Assembly: GCF_031085165.1 (NCBI RefSeq)
Contig: NZ_JAVHTY010000004.1
Location: 186,001 to 250,000 of the forward strand
Length of the DNA stretch: 64,000 nt
DNA from: Pseudomonas sp. 102515
GTDB taxonomy: Bacteria; Pseudomonadota; Gammaproteobacteria; Pseudomonadales; Pseudomonadaceae
Reading direction: 5' to 3'
Of the stretch, positions 27,099 through 36,166 are shown piece by piece. A program made the translations under genes and the position numbers. Positions within the stretch are counted from its first letter, which is position 1. The number at the start of each line of letters is the position of its first letter. A model generated the notes under the pieces. The model made no database searches. It worked only from the letters and a program-made list of their open reading frames with translations, and was not told the DNA's origin.

Positions 27099-27632
27099 AT
27101 GGCCATCGCCCGCTACACCGGCTTCGCCCAGGCGCTGCACTGGCTGACCGTCGCCCTGCTGTGCCTGCTGCTGCCCTTCGTCTGGGTGGCGGAAAACTTT
27201 CCGCCCGGGCCGGTGCGGACCCTCTGGTACCTGCTGCACGAATCCACCGGGATCTCGGTGTTCCTGCTGCTCCTGATCCGCCTGACCTGGCGCTGGCGAC
27301 ATCCGGCGCCGCCGGCTCATCCCCGCGACGGGCGCCTGCTACGGCTGCTCGCGAGTCTCAATCACGGCCTGCTCTATGCCGTGCTGCTACTGATGCCGGT
27401 GACCGGTTACCTGATGGCCGGCCAGGGCCAGCCGGTACCGGTGTTCGGGCTGTTTTCCCTGCCGGGTTTTCCCCGGCATGAAGCCCTCGGCATCCTCGCC
27501 AATCGCATCCACGTGGCCGGCCAGTTCGCCGTCTATGGCCTGGTGCTCCTGCACGTGGCCGCGGTGGTCTGGCATGTGGCGATCCGCCGCGATGGCACCC
27601 TGGAGCGGATGTTGCCCGAGCAAAGATTTTAG
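27099..27632 (+). CDS. Cytochrome b561
   Basis: A 177-residue four-helix membrane cytochrome b561 (CybB/YodB type), which moves electrons from quinol, for example to superoxide or periplasmic acceptors. The haem ligands expected in this family are seen as QALHWLT (about 11-17), LLHESTG (about 46-52), HVAGQF (about 147-152) and LHVAAVVWH (about 160-168). The loop PGFPRHEALGILANRIHVAGQ is also typical. It shares 4 bases at its stop with the convergent LysR gene. Confidence 0.9.
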   Translation: MAIARYTGFAQALHWLTVALLCLLLPFVWVAENFPPGPVRTLWYLLHESTGISVFLLLLIRLTWRWRHPAPPAHPRDGRLLRLLASLNHGLLYAVLLLMPVTGYLMAGQGQPVPVFGLFSLPGFPRHEALGILANRIHVAGQFAVYGLVLLHVAAVVWHVAIRRDGTLERMLPEQRF

Positions 27633-28561
27633 GCGCTGCCTTCCACCCGCTGCCGGTCACGCTCCAGCAGCGCCGGCAGGGTCTCACGCAGATGGTCCAC
27701 CAGGGTGCGGATCTTGGCGTCGAGAAAGCGCCGCGAAGGATAGAGCGCATGGATATCCAGGGCATAGAGCCGGTGCCCGGGCAGCACCCGTTGCAGGCGA
27801 CCGCTGGCGAGGCCGGCGACCGCGGCGTACAGCGGCAGGGCGCCGATGCCCAGGCCGCTGGCCACGGCCTCGGCCAGGGCATCGGCGGTGTTGACCTGGA
27901 AGGGCGGTCGATCCACCGCCACCTCGGCTATGCCCTCCGGCCCTTCCAGCAACCAGCGATCCGGCGCCATGGCGCGATTGACCAGGCGCAGGCAGCGATG
28001 TCCGGCCAGCTCCGCCGGGGTGGTCGGCCGGCCCTGGCGTTCCAGGTAGGCGGGCGCCGCACAGAGCACGCTGTGGGTGCTGCCCAGATGCGCCGAATGG
28101 AAGGCCGAGTCCGGCAGGCCGTCGGCCAGGATCAGCGACAGGTCGTAGCCTTCCTTGAGGATGTCGGTGAAGGTGTTGGTCAGTTGCAGGTCCAGGTCGA
28201 CCTCGGGATAGCGCTCGCCGTAGCTGGCCAGGCTCTGGATCAGATAGTGCTGGCCGAGGCCGGTCATGGTGTGGATGCGCAACCGGCCGCGCGGCACGGC
28301 CAGGGCGTGGCGGGCCTCGGCATCGGCTTCGTCGAGGTCGGCGAGGATGCGCTGGCAGCGCACCAGGTAGCGTTCGCCGGCCTCGGTCAGGCGCAACTGG
28401 CGGGTGGTGCGGTGCAGCAGCCGGGTCTGCAGGTGCTGCTCCAGCTGGCTGACCGCCCGGGACACATAGGCGGTGGTGAGTTCCAGCTGGCGCGCGGCGG
28501 CGGTGAAGCTGCCGGTCTGGGCCACGCAGGCGAAGGCGCGCAGGTTGAAGAGATGATCCAT
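27629..28561 (-). CDS. LysR-family transcriptional regulator
   Basis: A 310-residue LysR regulator. The N-terminal winged helix reads LFNLRAFACVAQTGSFTAAARQLELTTAYVSRAVSQLEQHLQTRLLHRTTRQLRLTEAGE (about 4-63), followed by a periplasmic-binding-like effector domain with GLGIGALPLYAAV near residue 225. It resembles the CrgA/PA0477-like group. The ATG at 28561 is taken because the HTH follows directly; a start at 28600 is possible. It is divergent from the FUSC exporter gene with 164 bases between them, the layout of AaeR and its aromatic-acid efflux genes, so it probably controls that exporter. Confidence 0.9.
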   Translation of the reverse strand: MDHLFNLRAFACVAQTGSFTAAARQLELTTAYVSRAVSQLEQHLQTRLLHRTTRQLRLTEAGERYLVRCQRILADLDEADAEARHALAVPRGRLRIHTMTGLGQHYLIQSLASYGERYPEVDLDLQLTNTFTDILKEGYDLSLILADGLPDSAFHSAHLGSTHSVLCAAPAYLERQGRPTTPAELAGHRCLRLVNRAMAPDRWLLEGPEGIAEVAVDRPPFQVNTADALAEAVASGLGIGALPLYAAVAGLASGRLQRVLPGHRLYALDIHALYPSRRFLDAKIRTLVDHLRETLPALLERDRQRVEGSA

Positions 28562-28725
28562 GGACGGGGCAGGGCCGGACAAAGGGCCATTGTGGGCCAT
28601 TACCCGCTCGTTGGTTAAGGCTCTTTGCTGCCATACCCGGCTTAATCCAGGCGGGCGGGGCTTTCTAGAATGGCCACCGAGACGCTGCGTCTCGCCCCTT
28701 CCGATCGCTCTCGTCGTTGCCCAGC

Positions 28726-30957
28726 ATGCCTCTCGCCTCACCGCCGCTCGCGCGGTCCGCCGCTGCCTTCTCCCGTACCCGCTGGCCGAGCCGCAACGCC
28801 TGGCGCCGTGCCGGTCGCGAATGGGCGCGTACCGATGGCCAGACCTGGGCCTTCATCGCCAAGGCCCTGCTGGCTGCGGCCCTGGCGCTGTGGCTGGCCT
28901 ATCGCCTGGAGCTGCCGCAACCGAGCACCGTGCTGGTTACCGTCTTCATCGTCCTGCAGCCGCAGAGCGGCCAGGTGCTGGCCAAGAGTTTCTACCGGAT
29001 CCTGGGCAGTCTCGCCGGGCTCACCTTCACCGTCGCCGCCATCGGCCTGTTCGCCCAGGAGCGGGTGCTGCTGCTCGGCGCCCTGGTGCTGTGGATCGGC
29101 TATTGCACCCGGGGGGCGGCGCGCTATCGCGACTTTCGCAGCTATGCCTTCCTGCTGGCCGGCTATACCGCCTGCCTGGTGGGGCTGCCGGCGGTGGCCC
29201 AGCCCCAGGGCGCCTTTCTCCAGGCGGTGTGGCGCCTGCTGGAGATCGCCCTGGGCATCTGCTGCGCCGGGGTGGTGAGCGTGGCGATCCTGCCGCAGAC
29301 CACCCGTGGCGTCTTGCGCCGTACCCTGGCGCAGCGCCTGCGCGACTTCCTCGCCATGGCCCATGACGGCCTGCTGGGTCGCCTCGACGCCGAACGCTTC
29401 GCCGCGCTCAGCGCCCGCTTCGCCGCCGACTCCGTGGGCTTCGAAAGCCTGCGCAGCGCCAGCGTCTTCGAAGAGCCCTATCTGCTGCGGCGCAGCGGGC
29501 GCCTGGCGGCCCTGGGCAATCGCCTCATGCTGCTCAACACCCGCTTCCATGCGCTCCATCAACTGCTCGATCGTCTGGCCGGTCGGCCACCGGCGGTACG
29601 CGAGGCGTTGGTGCCCGCGCTAGCGTTGATCGCGGCCGCCCTGGCACCTGGGCTGGGCCGCCTGCCGGAGGAACGCGATCTGCGCCGCCTGAGCGAGCGC
29701 CTGGCTGGCGAGCGCGAGACGCTGATGGCGGTGATCCGCAACGGTCGCCAGCAGCTCGGCCAGGCAGCGTCCGGCGCCGCAGGCGATCGCCTCGACTACG
29801 ACACCGCTGCCGAGCTGCTCTATCGCTTCGCCGAGGACCTGCACCTGCTGCTTGGCGCCCAGCTGGCGCTGGAGGCCCCTGCGCACCTGCCGGCCACCGC
29901 CCGGGAGACCTTCACGCCGCTGGCCAGTCGGGCGGTGGCCTGGATGGCCGGGTTGCGCAGCGCCCTGGTGGTGCTGGGCGTGGGACTGTTCTGGATCGAG
30001 ACCGCCTGGCCGAGCGGCGCGGCCTGCACCCTGGCGGCGGCGCTGATCTCGGCGCTGGCCTCCACCTCGGCCGATCCGCGCCGCTATTGCCTGCAACTGG
30101 CCGGCGGCACCCTGGTCGGGGCCCTGGCCGGTGGCCTGCTGCAATTCCAGGTGCTGCCCTGGATCGATGGCTTCGCGCTGTTGCTGCTGGTGCTGGCGCC
30201 GGTGTTCACCGCCGGCGCCTGGTTGATCACCCGGCCACGCTTGGCCGGCTATGGCACCGGGCTGATGGTCTGGTTCTGCTCGGCGGCGCTGCCGGGCAAT
30301 CCGCCGCGCTACGACGCCGACCTCTTCTGCAACACCTACCTGGCCTACCTGGTGGCCTGCGGCGTGGCGGTGGTGGCCGTCAGCGTCCTGCTGCCGCCTA
30401 GCCAGCCCTGGGTCTGGCGCCGGCTGGAAGATGCCCTGCGCGAGCGACTGGTCCACGCCATCGGGGCGCCCCTGGCCGGCCTCAGTGGCCGCTTCGATTC
30501 CGGCCTGCGCGATCTGCTCAACCAGGTGCAGGTGCTTACCGTCGGCCAGCCGGCGGTGCAGCGCCGGCTGCTGCGCTGGACCTTTCTCAGTCTGGAGCTG
30601 GGCCACGCCCTCATCGAGCTGCGCCTGGAGCAGGCCGCGCTGCCACCCTTGCCCTGGTATCGCGAAGAACGCGCCTGGCGCCTGGCCATTCGCGCCCTGG
30701 GGCGGGCGCTGGTGCGATTGTTCCGCCAGCCCAACGCCGCCAACCTGGCGCGCGCCCTGGCGGCCGTGGACCAGGCCATCGCCCTGGCGCACCAGGCCCA
30801 GCGCCACCTGGAGCCCAATCCGGGTGACTTCGATCGCTCACCGCTGCGCCGTATCGCCAGCTACCTGCACTTCATCCGCACCTCACTGCTGGCGCCGGAT
30901 TCGCCCCTGGCCGGGTACCTGCCGCAGGCCCGGCTACCGGCGCGGGACGAAGGCTAG
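28726..30957 (+). CDS. FUSC-family (AaeB/YccS-like) inner-membrane exporter
   Basis: A 743-residue protein with the FUSC architecture: a first bundle of about six spans (about 40-190, starting FIAKALLAAALALWLAYRLELPQPSTVLVTVFIVLQPQSGQVLAKSFYRILGSLAGL), a large soluble domain (about 195-395), a second bundle (about 400-555) and a C-terminal cytoplasmic part. It resembles aromatic acid exporter AaeB, but no HlyD-type AaeA partner or DUF1656 gene is adjacent. ATG 28726 is used in place of an upstream TTG. Likely task is export of hydroxylated aromatic or other weak acids under control of the divergent LysR gene. Confidence 0.85.
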   Translation: MPLASPPLARSAAAFSRTRWPSRNAWRRAGREWARTDGQTWAFIAKALLAAALALWLAYRLELPQPSTVLVTVFIVLQPQSGQVLAKSFYRILGSLAGLTFTVAAIGLFAQERVLLLGALVLWIGYCTRGAARYRDFRSYAFLLAGYTACLVGLPAVAQPQGAFLQAVWRLLEIALGICCAGVVSVAILPQTTRGVLRRTLAQRLRDFLAMAHDGLLGRLDAERFAALSARFAADSVGFESLRSASVFEEPYLLRRSGRLAALGNRLMLLNTRFHALHQLLDRLAGRPPAVREALVPALALIAAALAPGLGRLPEERDLRRLSERLAGERETLMAVIRNGRQQLGQAASGAAGDRLDYDTAAELLYRFAEDLHLLLGAQLALEAPAHLPATARETFTPLASRAVAWMAGLRSALVVLGVGLFWIETAWPSGAACTLAAALISALASTSADPRRYCLQLAGGTLVGALAGGLLQFQVLPWIDGFALLLLVLAPVFTAGAWLITRPRLAGYGTGLMVWFCSAALPGNPPRYDADLFCNTYLAYLVACGVAVVAVSVLLPPSQPWVWRRLEDALRERLVHAIGAPLAGLSGRFDSGLRDLLNQVQVLTVGQPAVQRRLLRWTFLSLELGHALIELRLEQAALPPLPWYREERAWRLAIRALGRALVRLFRQPNAANLARALAAVDQAIALAHQAQRHLEPNPGDFDRSPLRRIASYLHFIRTSLLAPDSPLAGYLPQARLPARDEG

Positions 30958-30996
30958 GCGGCAGCCTGCCAAAATCCGACTAGGCTTACGGACGGG

Positions 30997-31014
30997 GAGG
31001 GCCGTCAGGCCCTC
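30997..31014. terminator. Hairpin GAGGGCC-GTCA-GGCCCTC after the FUSC gene
   Basis: A perfect 7-base stem with a tetraloop placed 40 bases after the FUSC stop and 45 bases before the glucoamylase start. No T-run follows, but position and stability fit a terminator or attenuator. Confidence 0.45.
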
Positions 31015-31058
31015 TGTCATGCGCCTTTCGGCACAACCAGAACAAGGCCCGCCCGCCC

Positions 31059-33491
31059 ATGCCCGTCCGCTTCGTCCGTCCGCTGCTCTGTTCCGCCAGC
31101 TTTCTGCTGACCCCCTTGGCGTCTGCCCTGGAGGCTCCTGGCGCCCCCGGTGCCACGCCCTTCTGGTCCTATTCCGGCAAGACCGGCATCGGCACCAGCT
31201 ACGAGGCCTATCGCGACGGCGCCTACAGCGACCAGGCCAGCACCGGGCGCGTCTCGCGGGTGTGGTTCTCCCTGGCCCAGGGCGTGGTCACCGAAACCAT
31301 GCAGGGGCTCATCCACGAGGCGCAGCTGCGCGAGATTCAACTGGTGATCCGCGGCCCCGACTTCACCCACCTGGAGCGCGACGACACCGACAGCCGCATC
31401 GAATACCTGGCCACCGATGCCGCCGGCCGGCCCACCTCCCTGGCCTACCGGATCGTCAATCGCGACCGCCAGGGCCGCTACGAGATCGAGAAGCACGTCT
31501 TCACCGACCCGGACCAGGACACCCTGGTCATGCGCGTCATCTTTCGCAGCCAGGACCCGCGCATCCAGCCCTATCTCTATGTCGATCCGGCGCTGGCCAA
31601 CAGCGGCAGCCACGACCGTGCGGCGGTGAAGGGCGCGGTGCTCTACGCCAGCGAAGGCGAGCACGCCCTGGTGGTGAAGGCCAGCCAGCCCCTGCAGACG
31701 CCCACCGTGGGCTTCGTCGGCGCCTCCGACGGCCTCGACGACCTGCGTCGCAACGGCAAGCTGACCCAACTCTACGGCAGCACCGGCGACCAGGCCGGCA
31801 ATGTCGCCATGCTGGCCAAGCTGCCGCTCAAGGGTGCCGAGACCACCCTGGACGTGGTGGTGGGCTTCGGCGCCAATCCGCGCCAGGCCGAGGCGGCGGC
31901 GGATGCCACCCTGGCCCGCGGCTATCGGAAGGTGCTGGCCCACTACAACGGCGAGGACGACGCCATCGGCTGGCAGGACTACCTGGCCAGCCTCGACCAG
32001 CTGCCGCGCCTGCAGGCCCAGGCCGGCGACGGCGGCAAGCTGGTCAACGTCAGCGCCCTGGTGCTCAAGGCCCAGGAGGACAAGACCCACGCCGGCGCCC
32101 TGATCGCCTCGCTGTCCAATCCCTGGGGCGAGACGGTGCCGGCGGCCAAGGGCACCACCGGCTACAAGGCGGTCTGGCCGCGGGACTTCTACCAGTGCGC
32201 CATGGCGCTGCTGGCGCTGGGCGATCGGCAGACGCCCAAGGTCGCTTTCAGCTACCTCAAGCAGGTGCAGGTGGACGCCAACACCGCGCACAAGCCGGCC
32301 GACAGCTCGGCCTTCATCCATCAGCAGAAACAGGGCGACGAGGTGCGGGCACCGGGCGCCACCGGCTGGTTCCTGCAGAAGACCCACGTCGACGGCACCA
32401 TCGAGTGGGTCGGCGTGCAATTGGACCAGACCGCCATGCCGATCATGCTCGGCTATCGCCTCTGGCAGGGCGGCCTGCTGGGCGACGCTGACATCGACCG
32501 CTGGTACCGCGACATGCTCAGGCCCGCGGCGGACTTCCTCGCCCGCTACAGCCAGGTCAACCTGGGCTGGAACACCTGGCAGGTCAAGCCGCCGCAGACC
32601 CAGCAGGAGCGCTGGGAAGAGCAGTGGGGCTATTCGCCGTCCACCACCGCGGCGGTGATCGCCGGTCTCGCCACCGCCAGCGAACTGGCGCGCCATGCCG
32701 GCGACGAAGCCAATGCCAGCCGTTACCGCGAGACCGCCCGGCGCTATTCCGGCCAGGTGGAAAAGACCATGGCCACCACCCAGGGCAGCCTGGGTGCCGG
32801 CAACTACTACCTGCGCATCACCCAGAACGACGATCCCAACGACAAGGGCAAGCTGGTGGACAACAACAGCCGCCCGGGCCTGCCGGAAGACCAGGTGCTG
32901 GACGCCGGTTTCCTCGAACTGGTGCGCTATGGCGTGCGGCCGGCAGGCGATCCGCTGGTGCAGAAGAGCCTGGCGGTGCTGGACGACGAAGGCCTGCCGG
33001 AGAACCTGCGGGTCAAGTACAGCTTCCAGTACCCTGGGGTGAAGGGCACCTTCCCTGGCTGGCGGCGTTACGGCAACGACGGCTATGGCGAGAGCGAAAG
33101 CTCCGGCATCAACTTCCCGGCCACCGAGCAGCCGGCGCCCAACTCGGGGCTGCGTGGCCGGGTCTGGCCGATCTTTACCGGCGAGCGCGGCCATTACGAG
33201 CTGGCGCGCCTGGTCCTGCAGGGCAAGCCGGATGCGGCGGCGCTCACCCGTCTTCGCGATACCTACGTCCGCGGCCTGGAGCTGTTCGCCAACGCCGGCC
33301 TGATGCTGCCCGAGCAAGTCTGGGACGGCGTGGGCGACAACCGGCGCCACGGCTACACCCAGGGGCAGGGCACCGATTCGGCGACGCCGCTGGCCTGGTC
33401 CCATGCCGAGTACGTCAAGCTGTTGCGCTCCCTGGCGGACGGTGAGGTATGGGATCACTACCCGGTGGTGGCGCGGACGTTGGCGCCCTGA
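31059..33491 (+). CDS. GH15 glucoamylase (glucan 1,4-alpha-glucosidase), exported
   Basis: An 810-residue glycoside hydrolase family 15 enzyme that would release glucose from alpha-glucans outside the cytoplasm. It has a signal peptide (PLLCSASFLLTPLASALEAP), an N-terminal beta-sandwich (about 30-300) and the (alpha/alpha)6 catalytic barrel from about 330. Substrate-binding residues appear in GYKAVWPRDFYQCAMALLALGD (about 368-389); the catalytic acid is in ERWEEQWGYSPST (about 517-529) and the base in LMLPEQVWDG (about 747-756). Length and order match bacterial GH15 glucoamylases. It is monocistronic; the hairpin-rich region lies immediately downstream. No starch-uptake genes are nearby. Confidence 0.92.
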   Translation: MPVRFVRPLLCSASFLLTPLASALEAPGAPGATPFWSYSGKTGIGTSYEAYRDGAYSDQASTGRVSRVWFSLAQGVVTETMQGLIHEAQLREIQLVIRGPDFTHLERDDTDSRIEYLATDAAGRPTSLAYRIVNRDRQGRYEIEKHVFTDPDQDTLVMRVIFRSQDPRIQPYLYVDPALANSGSHDRAAVKGAVLYASEGEHALVVKASQPLQTPTVGFVGASDGLDDLRRNGKLTQLYGSTGDQAGNVAMLAKLPLKGAETTLDVVVGFGANPRQAEAAADATLARGYRKVLAHYNGEDDAIGWQDYLASLDQLPRLQAQAGDGGKLVNVSALVLKAQEDKTHAGALIASLSNPWGETVPAAKGTTGYKAVWPRDFYQCAMALLALGDRQTPKVAFSYLKQVQVDANTAHKPADSSAFIHQQKQGDEVRAPGATGWFLQKTHVDGTIEWVGVQLDQTAMPIMLGYRLWQGGLLGDADIDRWYRDMLRPAADFLARYSQVNLGWNTWQVKPPQTQQERWEEQWGYSPSTTAAVIAGLATASELARHAGDEANASRYRETARRYSGQVEKTMATTQGSLGAGNYYLRITQNDDPNDKGKLVDNNSRPGLPEDQVLDAGFLELVRYGVRPAGDPLVQKSLAVLDDEGLPENLRVKYSFQYPGVKGTFPGWRRYGNDGYGESESSGINFPATEQPAPNSGLRGRVWPIFTGERGHYELARLVLQGKPDAAALTRLRDTYVRGLELFANAGLMLPEQVWDGVGDNRRHGYTQGQGTDSATPLAWSHAEYVKLLRSLADGEVWDHYPVVARTLAP

Positions 33492-33521
33492 GATAAGCCT
33501 GGACGCTAGAGCTACCCAGGT

Positions 33522-33725
33522 GGCCAAAGCTGCCTTTCCGGCAGCGAGTGCAGCTGAAAAGGCAGCTTTGGCCTGCGTCGAGATCGGATCGCCTGCTCTT
33601 GATCGTGGATGCCGACGAACGGCATGCAGCCGTGAAGTTGCATGCCAGAGCAGCAGGTGACGACCAGCGAAACGTCAGACCCAAGGGAACGCCTGTAACA
33701 AGACTTGTCTGATGGACGTTCTCGC
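33522..33725. other. Hairpin-rich intergenic stretch, candidate structured RNA or degenerate mobile element
   Basis: Within the 418-base gap 33492-33909 I see three consecutive inverted structures. First, GGCCAAAGCTGCCTTT (33522-33537) pairs perfectly over 16 bases with its complement at 33558-33573 across a 20-base loop. Second, GGCATGCA (33621-33628) pairs with TGCATGCC (33639-33646), nested inside CTGCTCT/AGAGCAG (33593-33599 and 33647-33653). Third, AACGTC/GACGTT (33671-33676 and 33715-33720) with AGAC/GTCT inside, around an ACAAGACTTGT palindrome. No convincing protein is encoded on either strand. The first hairpin could terminate the glucoamylase message, but the series is longer than a terminator needs. 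Confidence 0.5.
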
Positions 33726-33909
33726 GCTTTGCTGAGGCAGCGGATCCTTCCGCTCGCCGCTTTCTCCTCTCTTTCCGGTCCCTCTGCCCTCGGTCGCGTA
33801 CCGCGCGGTAGCGTGTCCGGCTGTCGCGCCTTTCCCTCGCTCGCTCCGGCGACCGCTTTGGCGGTCTGGGGGCGGGTCTTTGCCGGTTCCTGTCAAGAAG
33901 GTCACGGAT

Positions 33910-35055
33910 ATGACTGACGTCGCTCTCCCCATCGCCCTCTACCTGGGCACCCTGGTGCTGCTGGCTTTCGCCCTGCGCCGCAGCCCATTGCTCACCGAGG
34001 AGACCCTGGCGCGCTCCTCGCCGCTGGATGCCCTGCGCGGCATCCTCGCCACCGCCGTGGTCTGCCTGCATTTCGTGCTGACCTATCACCTCAAGGCCGA
34101 GGGCCAGTGGCGCGAACCCGATAGCGACCTGCTCTACAACATGGGTGTGGTACCGGTCTCGCTGTTCTTCATGATCACCGGCTACCTGTTCTTCGGAAAG
34201 GTCTATCGCCGCACGCCGGACTGGGGCGAGCTGCTGAGATCGCGGGTGCTGCGGGTGATGCCGCTGTATCTCTGCGTAGTGGCCGTGGTAGTGCTCTTCA
34301 CCCTGATCCGCACCCACTTCGTCATCGCCGACGGCCAGCGCTTCATGCTCGAACTGCTCAGCTGGGAGCTGTTTTCCGGCTTCAGTCTCAACGGCCTGGA
34401 GGAGAGCGGCTGGATGACCGCCGGCGCCCACTGGACGCTGCGCTACGAGGCGCTGTTCTATCTGGCCCTGCCGATCATCGCCGCGCTGTTCAATCGCCGT
34501 GGCTTCGGGCTGCCGCTGCTGGTCTCGGCGCTGCTGGTGGGCGGCCTGGTCGCCGCCGGCTATCACTATCACGTGCTGGGCGCGCGCTTCGGCCTGCTGT
34601 TCCTGCTGGGTTTCCTGCCGGTGTTCGTCAAGGTCCATCGGCCGGCGCTGCTGGCCTGGCTGCGCACGCCCCTGGTGGCCGTGCTGTCGCTGGCGCTGGT
34701 GGCTTACGCCATGACCCAGCCGGACTACAACCTCAAGCAGATGCTGGCGCTGGCGTTGCCCTTCGCCGCCATGGCCGCCGGCAACGACCTCTTCGGCCTC
34801 CTGCGCAGTCGCGGTCTCAAGGTGCTGGGCGAGATCAGCTACAGCCTCTATCTCACCCACGGCCTGCTGCTCTACGGACTCTTCACCCTGCTCGATCTGG
34901 GTTCGGTCGAGGTCCTGGGCACGGTCGGCTTCATGGCGCTGCTGCCGCCGGTGCTGGTGCTCGCCTGCCTGCTGTCGATGCTCAGCTACCGCTGGATCGA
35001 GCGTCCGCTGATGCACCTGGGCAGGGCGCCACGGCGTCAGCAAGTGCCGGCGTAA
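33910..35055 (+). CDS. Acyltransferase family 3 (OafA/YrhL-like) membrane protein
   Basis: A 381-residue membrane O-acyltransferase with about ten spans. It starts with one helix, then ARSSPLDALRGILATAVVCLHFVLTYHL (about 36-63) containing the Arg-Gly and His of the family's first catalytic region, and later SVSLFFMITGYLFFGKVYRR-type text (VPVSLFFMITGYLFF, about 83-97). The end reads SYSLYLTHGLLLYGLF and YRWIERP, as in OafA-type proteins. It probably acetylates a surface polysaccharide or lipid. AAGAAGG before ATG 33910 decides the start. The last 74 bases overlap the convergent sirtuin gene. Confidence 0.88.
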   Translation: MTDVALPIALYLGTLVLLAFALRRSPLLTEETLARSSPLDALRGILATAVVCLHFVLTYHLKAEGQWREPDSDLLYNMGVVPVSLFFMITGYLFFGKVYRRTPDWGELLRSRVLRVMPLYLCVVAVVVLFTLIRTHFVIADGQRFMLELLSWELFSGFSLNGLEESGWMTAGAHWTLRYEALFYLALPIIAALFNRRGFGLPLLVSALLVGGLVAAGYHYHVLGARFGLLFLLGFLPVFVKVHRPALLAWLRTPLVAVLSLALVAYAMTQPDYNLKQMLALALPFAAMAAGNDLFGLLRSRGLKVLGEISYSLYLTHGLLLYGLFTLLDLGSVEVLGTVGFMALLPPVLVLACLLSMLSYRWIERPLMHLGRAPRRQQVPA

Positions 35056-35884
35056 GCGCCGGCGCTGCCCCGGGATGCTCCAGCAGAAAGGCCAGTGCCT
35101 GGGCGCAGGAGACTTCCACCTTGAGCGAGAGCAGGTCGTCCGCGCGGGTCCGGCCATAGCCCAGGGCGGCGATGGGCAGACCGGCGCGGGCTGCGGCCTG
35201 GGCGAAGCGAAAGCCCGAATAGACCATCAGCGACGAGCCCACCACCAGCAGCGCATCGGCGCGGCCCAGGTGGGCGAAGGCGCGCTCCACCCGTGCACCG
35301 GGCACGTGTTCGCCAAAGAACACCACGTCCGGCTTGAGCAGGGCGCCGCAGCGCGGGCAGTCCGGCACGCGGAAGCTCATGAAATCCACGCCTTCCAGAT
35401 CGGCGTCGCCATCCGGCGCGGTAGCCGCGTCCAAGTGCAGCCAGTCGCCATTGAGTTCGCCCAGCCACTGCTGGAATTCCTGGCGTGGCAGGCGCAGCTC
35501 GCAACCCAGGCAGCGGATCTGGTCTAGGCGCCCGTGCAGGTCGATCACCGCCTCGCTGCCGGCGGCCTGGTGCAGCCGATCGACGTTCTGGGTCAGCAGC
35601 ATCTCCACCTGGCCGCGCCGCTCCAGGGCCGCCAGGGCCTGGTGGGTGGCGTTGGGCCGTGCCTGGCAGAAGCGCGGCCAGCCGATCAGGCTGCGTGCCC
35701 AGTACCGGCGGCGCAAGAGCTCGTCACCGACGAAGGCCTGCAGGGTGACCGGTTGCGGGCGCTTCCAGGCGCCGTCGCGGTCGCGGTAGTCGGGAATGCC
35801 GGAATCGGTGCTGCAACCGGCACCGGTGAGCAGGAAGATCCGCTCGTGCCGGGCGATGAAGGACTGGAGTTCGGGCAGGGACAT
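34982..35884 (-). CDS. Sir2-family NAD-dependent protein deacylase (SIRT4-like, class II)
   Basis: A 300-residue sirtuin. NAD-binding motifs are intact: LLTGAGCSTDSGIPDYRDRDG (about 19-39), LTQNVDRLHQAAGS (about 97-110) with the catalytic His in IDLHGRLDQIRC (about 114-125), and VVGSSLMVYSGF (about 239-250). Zinc ligands are CLGC (about 125-128) and CPRC (about 178-181). The wording PDYRDRDGAW and TQNVDRLHQAAGS places it in the class II SIRT4-like branch and away from CobB; these often remove acyl or lipoyl groups. The ATG at 35884 is chosen at the motif boundary. Its 3' end runs 74 bases into the acyltransferase gene on the other strand, and its upstream side is a MITE-like element. Confidence 0.9.
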   Translation of the reverse strand: MSLPELQSFIARHERIFLLTGAGCSTDSGIPDYRDRDGAWKRPQPVTLQAFVGDELLRRRYWARSLIGWPRFCQARPNATHQALAALERRGQVEMLLTQNVDRLHQAAGSEAVIDLHGRLDQIRCLGCELRLPRQEFQQWLGELNGDWLHLDAATAPDGDADLEGVDFMSFRVPDCPRCGALLKPDVVFFGEHVPGARVERAFAHLGRADALLVVGSSLMVYSGFRFAQAAARAGLPIAALGYGRTRADDLLSLKVEVSCAQALAFLLEHPGAAPALTPALADAVAPCPGASADARSSGS

Positions 35885-35987
35885 CGTGCACCTGGGGTTG
35901 CGGGCGATATCCCCAGCTTGGAAAGGGTTATGCCGGGAGGCAAGCCGCAGCTGACGAACGTCCTGTCCGTCGCGCGGCATCCACTTT

Positions 35988-36166
35988 CTCAGAAGCTGTT
36001 GACGATCTCGCGGGCTGGAGACAAACCAGGCGAAAAGGCCTGCGGAAGCGGATCGGACTCGGGCCCGAGTTTACGAGTGGTAAATGAGCATTCCGACGGG
36101 GCTGGCCTTCCAGGCATTTTCAACGCAGTTTGGCCGACGCGCAGCAGATCGTGGATAGCTTCTTAG
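35988..36166. mobile_element. MITE-like repeat element, copy 1
   Basis: About 179 bases with terminal inverted repeats: CTCAGAAGCTGTTGACGATC on the left and the complement of CTAAGAAGCTATCCACGATC on the right (16 of 20 positions agree). The interior shares long stretches with the second element at 51809-52016 in reverse orientation, for example GGTAAATGAGCATT and CAACGCAGTTTGGCCGACGC. No transposase is encoded, so it is a non-autonomous element. Its right end supplies the TAA stop (36163-36165) of the GyrI-like gene. Confidence 0.72.

Noticed and set aside
31017-33527. An 836-codon open frame antisense to the glucoamylase gene
   Set aside because: Shadow of a high-GC gene; composition is unlike a real protein and the GH15 motifs are on the plus strand.
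33675-33932. Minus-strand ORF of 85 codons downstream of the glucoamylase gene
   Set aside because: It has no ribosome-binding site or family motif and runs through the hairpin region with an odd Arg/Gly-rich composition.
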